Origin: Macrostomum hystrix
Lineage: Eukaryota > Platyhelminthes > Macrostomidae
Length of the DNA stretch: 64,000 bases
Direction: 5' to 3'
Assembly: GCA_950097015.1 (NCBI GenBank)
Contig: CATNEN010000001.1
Coordinates: 9,047,001-9,111,000, forward strand
Below are positions 33,260 through 44,400 of the stretch, in pieces. The position numbers were made by a program, and so were the translations under genes. Every line of letters begins with the position of its first letter. Position 1 is the stretch's first letter. The notes beneath the pieces were generated by a model, which was not told where the DNA came from, searched no databases, and saw only the letters and a list, made by a program, of their open reading frames with translations.

Positions 33260-34138
33260 TGAAGTTTCAGTGAGGTTTCTAGAAAACTGGTGACGTTTCT
33301 TGGGAGATGGTGATGTTTCTAGGGAGGTGGTGAGGTTTCTAGGGAGGTGGTGAGGTTTCTAGGGAGGTGGTGAGGTTTCTAGGGAGGTGGTGAGGTTTTT
33401 AGGGAGGTGGTGAGGTTTCTAGGGAGGTGGTGAGGTTTCTAGGGAGGTGGTGAGGTTTCTAGGGAGGTGGTGAGGTTTCTAGGGAGGTGGTGAGGTTTCT
33501 AGGGAGGTGGTGAGGTTTCTAGGGAGGTGGTGAGGTTTCTAGGGAGGTGATGAGGTTTCTAGGGAGGTGGTGAGGTTTCTAGGGAGGTGGTGAGGTTTCT
33601 AGGGAGGTGGTGAGGTTTCTAAGGAGGTGATGAGGTTTCTAGGGAGGTGATGAGGTTTCTAGGGAGATGGTGAGGTTTCTAGAGAGGTGGTGAGGTTTCT
33701 AGAGAGGTGGTGAGGTTTCTAGGGAGATGGGGAGGTTTCTAGGGAGATGGTGAGGTTTCTAGGGAGGTGGTGAGGTTTCTAAGGAGGTGATGAGGTTTCT
33801 AGGGAGGTGATGAGGTTTTTAGGGAGGTGATGAGGTTTTTAGGGAGGTGATGAGGTTTCTAGGGAGATGGTGAGGTTTCTAGAGAGGTGGTGAGGTTTCT
33901 AGGGAGGTGGTGAGGTTTCTAGGGAGGTGGTGAGGTTTCTAGGGAGATGGGGAGGTTTCTAGGGAGATGGTGAGGTTTCTAGGGAGGTGGTGAGGTTTCT
34001 ATGGAGGTGGTGAGGTTTCTAGGGAGGTGGTGAGGTTTCTAGGGAGGTGGTGAGGTTTCTAGGGAGGTGGTGAGGTTTTTAGGGAGGTGGGGAGGTTTCT
34101 AGGGAGATCGGGAGGTTTCTAGGGAGATGGAGAGGTTC
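33260..34138. repeat. 20-bp minisatellite, about 44 copies
   Basis: The unit is gaggtttctagggaggtggt. Copies vary as gga(g/t)gg and t(g/t)gt. The + strand is purine/T only. Upstream of the C1q/collagen gene. Confidence 0.97.
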
Positions 34139-35115
34139 TAGTGGTGATGCTTCTCGAAATTTAGTGAGGTTTTTGAAGAGGCTCGAAATTTTACTATGGA
34201 CTATGTGGGTATCTTAGTACAATTTAAATGGCTTTAGAGGTCAAATGAAGAGCTGCTAAGCATTGAAATCGCAGTATATTCCAACTAAAGGAGTGATGTT
34301 TCTATACTATACCGATATTTAACGGTCGCTTTGGTCTCAACTTTGTGATACCATTACTCGTCACAATGAGTTGACTAAAGTCAAGTATGAAAGAGCTATA
34401 GTTGTTATGCTATTTAGCCAATGTTTGCGTGTATAAAAATCAATAACACACTCAATAAGTCGTTATATATAAATCGATCAATTTAACAAGAACAAGCGAA
34501 ACGCCAAGTGTGGTCTGCTCAGGAAAATGAGTCGGTGTCGGAGTTAGGGCAGGCTGGAGAGCTGGTTGAGACGTCAGAAAATTGCACCGACGAAGGAGTG
34601 AATGGCGCATCTCGAGGAAGAAAAGGAGAGAGCTTCCGACAGCGCCTCGGAAGTTGCTTCCACTCTCGTGAACTCCAGGGCCTCAAATCTCCTGCGCTTC
34701 ATCATGCAGCTTCTCAGCGCTGAAACTCTTTAACATTCATTCTCCCTGTGCTCAACGCTAAGCTCCTTATTCAAATTCTTCCCGTGGCGCTGCCCGCTCT
34801 GCTCTGCCAGTTTTTTTACGCCGAGGGCGAAGATGACGGCTGAAAGAAGAAGTCAAGAGAAGAAAAAAATGCGGAGAGGGAAGAATTTTGAGTGACTAGG
34901 GAGTGCAGAGAGAATCAACTGCATTTTAGTAAGTCACCAGTGGCCTTTCGTTTCTAATTGGTTGCGACGCAGGGAAGATTTCACAGCAATCAGAACGATT
35001 GGCGCTAGCTGCAACCCGGAATGGGGTTAGAAATATGAGCGAGATGGGTAGGAGCCGCCCTGCTTTGATCGTATGCTACGGACAACTACCGCCAGAAAAT
35101 TAATACAGCCGTGGC
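34139..35115. other. Upstream region of the collagen/C1q gene
   Basis: Unique sequence; GC content rises after about 34.5 kb, as expected for a promoter and 5' UTR. No TATA box is seen close to the ATG at 35116. Confidence 0.35.
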
Positions 35116-35473
35116 ATGCCAAGAAGCCGTGGCTCATTGACTTCGCTGCTACAGCTGACATTGTGCTGCAGCAGCCTGCTGTTTGTCCAGCCAGTGTTTG
35201 GCGAGCTGCGTCACTATGCTAAACGACGCGCAGACTTCGAGTCAACTGCCGAGGCTGCTTACAGCCCGATCGGCTATCGGAGCGCTGGCGGCGGCGGCAG
35301 CAGCGGAGGCGCAGGGTCTGCACCGCAGTGTCAGCTGGAGATCGCCTGCTCGGGCGTCAGCGGCCGCACTCCTGTCCGCCTGCCGATCCAGGGACCCAGG
35401 GGACCGCCGGGAGAGCGCGGCCCGCCAGGCGAGAAGGGGATGCGCGGTGAACCTGGACGCGTTGGAGAGCCAG
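35116..35473 (+). CDS. Collagen/C1q gene exon 1 (signal peptide and collagen triplets)
   Basis: The ATG opens MPRSRGSLTSLLQLTLC. After the predicted cleavage near VFG/ELRH comes a Gly-rich stretch (SAGGGGSSGGAGSAPQC) and the collagen repeat. The donor is CCAG|GTGAGT, phase 1. Confidence 0.85.
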
Positions 35474-38400
35474 GTGAGTTTCTCTTCGATGTTGAATGAG
35501 TTTCGATGACCTTTGTAGTATTCATTGTGAGCTCATTGAGCTCCCGATTTCTAACTGAGAGTCGGATGTTCGAACCACGGCTAAGGGTGTTGTAGCATAC
35601 GCTCGTAGTCGTTAGGAGCATCGGACTCACGACTTGAAGGTCTGGGGGTTCGATTCCCGACGGAACGATTTGTGTCCACTTAACTCTGCACTGCTTCGAG
35701 TTTTCCCAGCCGTTAAATAGGTTCCACTATTGGCTGGGGGTAATTGAGGGTAAGTTAGGCGTCCTTTCAGTCCATGGACTTAAAACTGTTGACAGCACAA
35801 TAGCTGCGTCTGTGATGTCGACTGCACATCTGGTTCTATTGGGGCAGGTGTAATTCATTTCTAGTTTACGTGATAGTTGCGATACCATGGACTTGGCTTC
35901 ACTATAGAGCTGCACATATGTAGTAGCTGACGGTGAAACGATAGCAAAAATGATGAATTATAGAGTTATCCCCACTTGGGAGGGGACTACACTAATTGGT
36001 AACACTAAGGAGGGGTAGAGAGAGACGTGAAAACTGTATCCAATACCTGTACTAGAGCACACAAGCTCCAAAGAATGGTAACGAGCATCCAACCCTCTTT
36101 GGCCTCGCTACAATATGGTGTCTCGGAGACCAAACTGAAATATATACTCTGTTCTCCGTTGTCAGCCAGCTGGCAACTGTAGAAGCTCCAGGGGTGCTTG
36201 GTCCATTTCATGACTGATGCTCCTAAATTGACTCCATCTGTTACGGATGGCTCCGGTAGTGAATAGTGCACAAACACACGGCAAGTGTAAAGCAGGCCAA
36301 AGTAATATGCACAAATATTAGAGGTGCGAAAATACACACAGCTCTTGGCCCGAATCTGAACCTCGAGATCCTCGATGTTAGCTAAAAAACCCGTTCAAAT
36401 TCTAGTTTTCGCGGCACTCTGTCAACACCACTTGGCTTAGTTCTCATGGGGTTTTGAAATGTAAATCTGGACCTAGCTGTTTAGACTGAGTTGGACGCGA
36501 GGTGAAGATGGGAATAGTGTGAACACATATTGGAGTATTGCTCCACTGCATACACTAAAACTCATGAGAGGCAGCTACTCAAAATCAATGCTCTTGCTCA
36601 CGTAAATTTTCGACCTAATCTCCGCGGGAAGGAACAACATTTGCGAAAGATGGAAACGATTAATGTAGGACAGGCAGAAGATTAATAAGGTGAAAGAATA
36701 TCTTGTGCAAATCTGTGGACTTTTAACGGATGAGCTTATAAAAGCAGTGACATAAAATCTTTGAATAAATCAATGAGAAAGTTTCTTTGACTTCATTTTG
36801 TTAGAATCTACGAGCGTAGAAATCATATCTGATGCTTTTAAAGACGGAAACACTGCATGGTTGTCAAATATTTGCTATTGAAGCTAGACTTTAAAGCGTG
36901 GAAGTTTAACTTGGCCTAATAAATGTGAATTACCAAGCAAAGAATGTCGTTGATATCATAAATCCTTTAATTCCCTGCGCTATGTGCTATTTTTAGACTT
37001 GCTTGCTTGCGGGGGGAAGGAAAACTTGACTTGCATATGTACATTCAATAATGTACGCTTTCACCGCAGATATGCCTAATTTAATCGGGGAAGCAGTTTA
37101 TGTACATCTGATAGCCGGAGCTATTTTTAGAACGGGCTCTAATGGCACGCACTTAACTATTGCATATTTGTCAACAACCCAGTCACTATAAATAGTAATC
37201 CTACATGTTTTTGGCATTTTATGAATTGTTTTTTAACAACTACTATGTAACATATTACACATAAACATGACATGCGTAATGCCTAAATCTGGGAAGTTTG
37301 AAAATATGTTCACGAACAAGCCGGCAACAGCTGGGACGTTATTAAAAAAAGAAGTCAAAATATGTTTTACCCTAGCATAGCAGACAATGAATCTGAGCAA
37401 GTGTTCTTTGTAAAAAAAATAGACTAAATAAAACACAATTAAATACAATAAAACAACTCTTGAATTGTAGGGCCCGTCCCAGCTGTTGACCGAAAGGAAG
37501 TTGGCGGAGCTGCTGCTGCTGCGTTGCGTCAGGTAGCTGATGAATCCGCCGCAGTTGATTATGCCGGCGATGAAGCATTTGCTTCTGAAGCAAATATCGA
37601 TAATGACGATCCAGAAGATGAGGCGATGATGTTAGCTGACGAGGCTGAGGAACTTCCAGGCTACGGGCAGTGCCACCTGGCTCTGGTGGAAATCACCACC
37701 GGTGACAGGTGCGAATTCGGTGGAACCGGAAGCGGCCTCGTGCAGCTCAACGCAACCGATGAGCTCATCAACCAGCTGATCGCTGCCTCTTTGGTTCATT
37801 TTCCGGACCAAGTTGTTGGACTTCTGCCAAACCCGATGCAAGGCTTCGATGAGCCTTCAAAACAAAAGCCAGTGGAGTCGTCAGCACCGACCAAGGAGCC
37901 GACAACAACCACTGAGCACAAAATCGCTGATGGAGTCGGCGCTTCAATTGACGGGAAAGAATTATCTAACAATCTGGGCTCCATCGCAAAAGTACAAGGC
38001 GCCAGCAGTGACGAGGGACGTTCTGCCGCTGTTAGCAGACAACCATGCGCTGGCTTGACATTGTCTGTGACTGCCATTTTTTATCATTTGTTATTGTTTA
38101 ACTATTGATCTGATCAATGCTGTTTTTTTCGTTCTATTCTGTAGCCTAGTCAGTTTTTAGGGGCCGAATCGACACGGAAAGTTACTAAAGTGTTTATTGG
38201 ATTCGTAAAACGACAAACTCATTTAATCGTATTTTTTTCGGCCGGAAATAATTGTAGATTATGAGCAGCAAAACTGTCGAATTTTTAAGGAAAGTTTGCA
38301 TTTGAAACTTCACCAGACTCTAAATATGAAAGCAAAGTTTTTATTTTACGCTTGTTAGAACACATGATGCTCTTATCAATTTTAACAAATTTATAGTTAC

Positions 38401-41400
38401 TTTTTATATCACACTGTCTATATATGCTTAAACATAATAAACATTTCAATAATATTTTTGTTGTTTAAATGTGAAAAAATTCAAATTTTCCAGAGTACAT
38501 CGACTTACAAACTGAATTGTTTTAATAAAACTTCAACGATTTTGTTTGTTTGTTTCTAAAACAGACAAACAAAACTTTTCGTATTTAAGTTCGTTTCTAA
38601 AAAATCAAATTTCTTGCTTCACAAGCAGAACTTTTCTCATTTTTTATTTCATTGACCTACATGCGCGAGGTTGGGTCTTAAAAGAGCCATGCAAAACGAC
38701 TCAATCAAGTGGAAAATCTCACAAAGACTCAACTATAACGTCAAAGGAAATTATCCCCCCAAACCATAAAAGGATTCCTCTCATCATCTCCCAGATCAGT
38801 GACGCCCATGCCATCGTTTCATAATTTCGTAATCGTGCCTATACTTCTTGCACAACTCGACAAGCAGCTTTAGCGAATTCAATCAAATCAAAAAGCTCAA
38901 TCAAAAACGGGGCCAAATTCCTACATCACGCAGCAATCAATGAACCGCACGGGCAAGGCCCTAAATCTTTTTTTCGCTTGATAAGTAATGCGGGAGGATT
39001 TGAAAAACCCATTTTATTTTAACAAAGAAAAAACTGAATATCGATGCCACTTTTATAATAGGATGAAAAGCTCTGCTATTCATTCATTCAAAGATATGTT
39101 TTCATTTAGTCCATAAATCTATTGATTTTCTAGATTTTCCTATGAATTTTAGATGGAATATATTACCTAGCATATATTCTCAAAGGCCAATGATGATGTG
39201 GGTGTCCAGAGAAAGCAATCAATGTAAATCACAGTTTGTAAGGAAAATAGAAAAAAAATTATATAGAAAACACTGCCCGCCGAAAAAATCAAAGAGAAGT
39301 ACTTGTACTATTGAGAAATGTACTCTTTAGTCTGGCTTAACACCAAATCTAGAGAGAAATTTGTCTGCATGCAAAACTTACGATTATCAAACTAGATTAA
39401 TAAAGTTTTTACAATAATTATTTCTCTTTAAAAATCAGTCCATATCCCAATCTCTATCCCGTACCATCTCTATCCTTGCCACTATCCTAGTCTTTATTCC
39501 GCTAAAAATCACAGTCTCTATTCCAGTCTCTATCCCAGTCTCAATCCCAGTCTCTATCCCAGTCTTTTTCCCCGTTTCTGTCCCCCAGTCTTATGCCCCA
39601 GTCTTTATCCCAGTCTTTATCGCAGTCTCCAGCCCAGTCTCTATCTCAGTCTCTATCGCAGTCCTTATCTCAGTCTCTATCCCAGTCTCAGTCCCAGTGT
39701 CAATCCCAGTGTCAATCCCAGTCTCAATCTCAGTCTCTATCCCAGTCTCTATCCCAGTCTCTATCCCAGTCTCAATCCCAGCCTCAATCCCAGTCTCTAT
39801 CCCAGTCTCTATCCCAGTCTCTATCCCAGTCTCAATCTCAGTCTCTATCCCAGTCTCAATCTCAGTCTCAATCCCAGTCTCTATCCCAGTCTCAATCCCA
39901 GTCTCTATCCCAGTCTCTATCCCAGTCTCTATCCCAGTCTCAATCTCAGTCTCTATCCCAGTTTCTATCCCAGTCTCAATCCCAGTCTCTATCTCAGTCT
40001 CTATCCCAGTCTCTATCCCAGTCTCAGTCCCAGTCTCTATCCCAGTCTCAGTCCCAGTCTCAATCCCAGTCTCTATCCCAGTCTCAACCCCAGTCTCTAT
40101 CCCAGTCTCTATCCCAGTCTCTATCCCAGTCTCAATCTCAGTCTCTATCCCAGTTTCTATCCCAGTCTCAATCCCAGTCTCTATCTCAGTCTCTATCCCA
40201 GTCTCTATCCCAGTCTCAATCCCAGTCTCTATCCCAGTCTCAGTCCCAGTCTCTATCCCAGTCTCAGTCCCAGTCTCAATCCCAGTCTCAATCCCAGTCT
40301 CTATCCCAGTCTCTATCCCAGTCTCTATCCCAGTCTCTATCCCAGTCTCAATCCCAGTCTCAATCCCAGTCTCAATCCCAGTCTCTATCTCAGACTCTAT
40401 CCCAGTCTCAATCTCAGTCTCTATCCCAGTCTCTATCCCAGTCTCTATCCAAATATTTTTACCAGTCTCTATTCGAGTCCCAGATCTAATTATTTTCTCG
40501 CTTTCTCCTCACGCAGGTCGTGACGCCCAGATGGTGCCGAAAGTGGCATTCTACGCTCACCTGTACAACAACACTCACCAGGATCCGTTCACAGACGAGT
40601 CCAAGAATGGTCAGGAGCCAATTGTAAAGTTTGAAATGGTCGAACTGAACTCTGGCAACGCTTACGACCCGAAAACTGGAGTATTCACAGCGCCAGTGGC
40701 CGGGGTCTATCAGATCTATGTGAAAATAGCGGCTCAAGGACAGCGCACGGTAGGTTTAACGGTAGGTCGGACTGACAGCCGCAGATGAGAACAAACAATT
40801 AAGAGAAAACGGAAGAAAATTTGAGCCGACGAGAAATTAAGTGAGAATTTTTTGATGTAAAAATTCGGTGAAGTCAACCCATTTGTTAATTTTTCAGTCT
40901 TTATTTCTTTTATTTCTTTATTCATTTATTTGAAACCCGAGAACAGACCCTCAAATTCTGTGTATAGCTTCATGGACTTTATTTTGACCTGACCTTACCG
41001 GGGACTGGAACTCACGACCTTGGATAACAGAGTCTGTAGCTTTCTCAACTCAATATTCCGTAGTTGCCCAAAGCAATGACTACAATCATTTGCTGGATAA
41101 AAATACTTTCTAATTATCGAGTTAAATCATACGAAAAATAATTGTTGTAGTTGATAGTAATAACAAAGTTAATATTTTAGAATAATCTTGCTTACATCTT
41201 GCGTTTTCTAATTACTAATTTAAGTAGGAGGAGGAGAGTGAGGAGGAGGAGGGTGAGGGCGGTGAGGAGGAGGGTGAGGAGGGTGAGGAGGAGGGTGAGG
41301 AGGAGGAGGAGGAGGAGGAGGAGGAGGAGGAGGAGGAGGAGGAGGAGGAGGAGGAGGAGGAAGAGGAGGAGGAGGAGGGTGAGGAGGAGGAGGAGGAGGA

Positions 41401-44400
41401 GGAGGGTGAGGAGGAGGAGGAGGAGGAGGGTGAGGAGGAGGAGGAGGAGGGTGAGGAGGAGGGTGAGGAGGAGGGTGAGGAGGAGGAGGAGGAGGAGGAG
41501 GGTGAGGAGGAGGAGGAGGAGGGTGAGGAGGGTGAGGAGGAGGAGGAGGAGGACGGAGAGGAGGAGGGTGAGGAGGAGGGTGAGGAGGAAGTTAGGGAGG
41601 GTGGAGAGAATATACTCGTAATGTGGATTTATTAGACGATTGCGAGAGATCAAGAGATAGAATTTTAAAGGTTTTCCCAAAATCACAGCAGACTCAAATA
41701 GTTAGACTATCAGCATAGTTTAGTGTCCTGTCCAAGTGAATCGCAGCATTTATGCGTTTTTTACCACTCTGCACTTTTTGTTTAGTCTTAGATTTAACAA
41801 ACTTACGGATTCGTAATTATTTTGTTAATTTTTTCGTCGTCTATTAAATCTTGCAGTTTTTCTTGTGTTTTCCTAGCATTTAGTCTCCACTTGAATCTAA
41901 CCATTCGTTAGTTGTATTGTGCGTTATTAATGAGTAGGTATCAATGAAATTAAAATTATATTAAAAAATGCAATTATTTAACTAAAAAATGCGAAAGGAA
42001 AGTATCAGAAGATAACATATTGTATTTAAAATAATTATAGACACACATTTTTACTTGGCAGACAATTAAGATACAAATGTTTTGTTACAAATTAACTAAA
42101 TAACAAGGTTATAACAAAACAGACTGAACAAACTTACAATGGGTTGACTTCAACATCGTCGGCTCATATTTTTTCAATCAAAATTTCAATAAAGATAGCT
42201 TTTAGTTTTTACAACAGTTTTTTGGATTTTTAACAACATTCTGCTTATACACATTAATGCATTGCATGCCTATAGTTAAAAACTGTATTTCATCACTGTC
42301 GCATGACTTTCTCAAAATGATAATCCCCGTGTGCAAATTTAACCGCCACATTAATTGCTTTTGTACCAGGCTTCTATTGTTTGTCCTTAATGCGTGACTT
42401 GAATTTTAGAATAATCAAAAATTTAAAACAGGACTAACATGCTCTTATAGGCCGGTAAAATATTGAAAATCATAGTTTTTACTTTCTATCATTTTCAGTA
42501 CAGCACAGTAAGTGACAAAAAAGATAGTAAACTTTATTGCTTAAATAAAACTTTTTTGCTTAAACAAACAAAACCCGATAGACATACCACGTGACAATTA
42601 TAATTTAAAATCGCACATCAAAAATGTAGCTTTTAAAACTGAAGTTTTCAGAAAATAGTCCCGAAAGTATTAATCAGTCATCAACCAATCAGAATCGAGC
42701 AGGGGTGAAGCGCAGCGTACACTGTCCAGTCATGGGGTACGTACGCAAGAGAGGTTTTAATTATTTAACCAATCAGAAAGTGGAAAAATTGTTAGAATTA
42801 TTTCTAGGTCATATTGCGCACACTATTATCCTGTTCACGAAACCTGCATTGCTCACAGTTAGATTCAGAAGGTTTGTTTATTGTACTACAATCCAAAGCA
42901 ATATTACACAATTGTACTTAGTTTGCATTATTAGCTGCCCCAGATTTACTTATTTCTGATTGTATTTAAACGCAGAGTTTTTCCTTTCAACAGGCTACCT
43001 ACCTGGGCACAATATGGTCTTTAGTTATCAGACAGATTGGATGGATGGATGCATTGTAAAAAATGTTATGTTTTTACTTTTTCGCTACAGAAGAAAACTG
43101 TAATATAATTTATTGGAGCAGACACGAGTCATTCAGACTTTTTCTGTCCCAAACCTATCGCAAAATCTTCTATTTCCATCCTTCAGACTTTGATTTCCCA
43201 ACGGAGTGGTTGACTTAGCAATGTCGCCAAGTTTCTGACGGCGGTGTTTTTGTGCGAACAAAAAATGGAAATTTCCCGAGAGCACATTTCTCACCACAAA
43301 TTTTTTACTGAGCCGCATTTGAGAGGCAGAAAAGCTGCAGCTGCTGCTGCATTTTCAGTTCTCAGCGAATCGTTGCCATGTGTGCTGGGCCAGTTTGTGA
43401 TTCAGCAGTTATCAATCATCGCCTACATCTCTTCGCTTTCTCTTCATCACAAAATGAAGAACGGCCTTTGCTTGTTGTTCATCTGTATTTTCTTCCAAAG
43501 CATTGATTATCAACCAGGGGGTTGGGTAGAGAACAGAAAAATCCCTCATCCCCCCAAAAAATAGACGACATAAAAACCCCAAAGCGCAGTGATTTTTGTC
43601 GCTTCCCATGCCGACCCAGAATTGGGATCCATCATCAGCTGCTACTTTCCGTCTCAACTCCTCCTAGTCTTTTCCCAATTTCATTCGTCAAATCCCATCG
43701 CTGATCTCTGCTGTGAGATGAAAAGTTACGGCAGAATCTGGAATAAAATGAATGTGAACTGATATATATATATAGGAGGAGTATGGAGTGAGATTCAGAG
43801 TGACTGAATAATTTCAGAGTGACTAAATGAGTTTGAGAGTGACTGAATAAGTTTGAGAGTGACTGAATAAGTTTGAGAGTGACTGAATAAGTTTGAGAGT
43901 GACTGAATAAGTTTGAGTGTGACTGAATACGTTTGAGAGTGACTGAATAAGTTTCAGAGTGACTGAATGAGATTGAGAGTGACTGAATGAGATTGAGAGT
44001 GACTGAATAAGTTTGAGAGTGACTGAATGAGATTGAGAGTGACTGAATAAGTTTGAGAGTGACTGAATAAGTTTGAGAGTGACTGAATAAGTTTTGAGAG
44101 TGACTGAATAAGTTTCAGAGTGACTGAATGAGATTGAGAGTGACTGAATGAGATTGAGAGTGACTGAATAAGTTTGAGAGTGACTGAATGAGATTGAGAG
44201 TGACTGAATGAGTTTGAGAGTGACTGAATAAGTTTGAGAGTGACTGAATAAGTTTGAGAGTGACTGAATAAGTTTGAGAGTGACTGAATAAGTTTGAGAG
44301 TGACTGAATAAGTTTGAGAGTGACTGAATAAGTTTGAGAGTGACTGAATGAGATTGAGAGTGACTGAATGAGTTTGAGAGTGACTGAATGAGATTGAGAG

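Noticed and set aside
35585-35665. Functional tRNA gene
   Set aside because: A and B boxes are present but no acceptor stem or standard anticodon arm could be paired; the downstream body identifies a SINE.
39593-40788. 298- and 363-codon SQSL and SIPV repeat proteins
   Set aside because: They are products of the 12-bp array upstream of a C1q exon. Only the part after the acceptor at 40516 has a real domain.
41199-41686. Poly-Arg and poly-Leu open frames
   Set aside because: Artefact of the homopurine tract.
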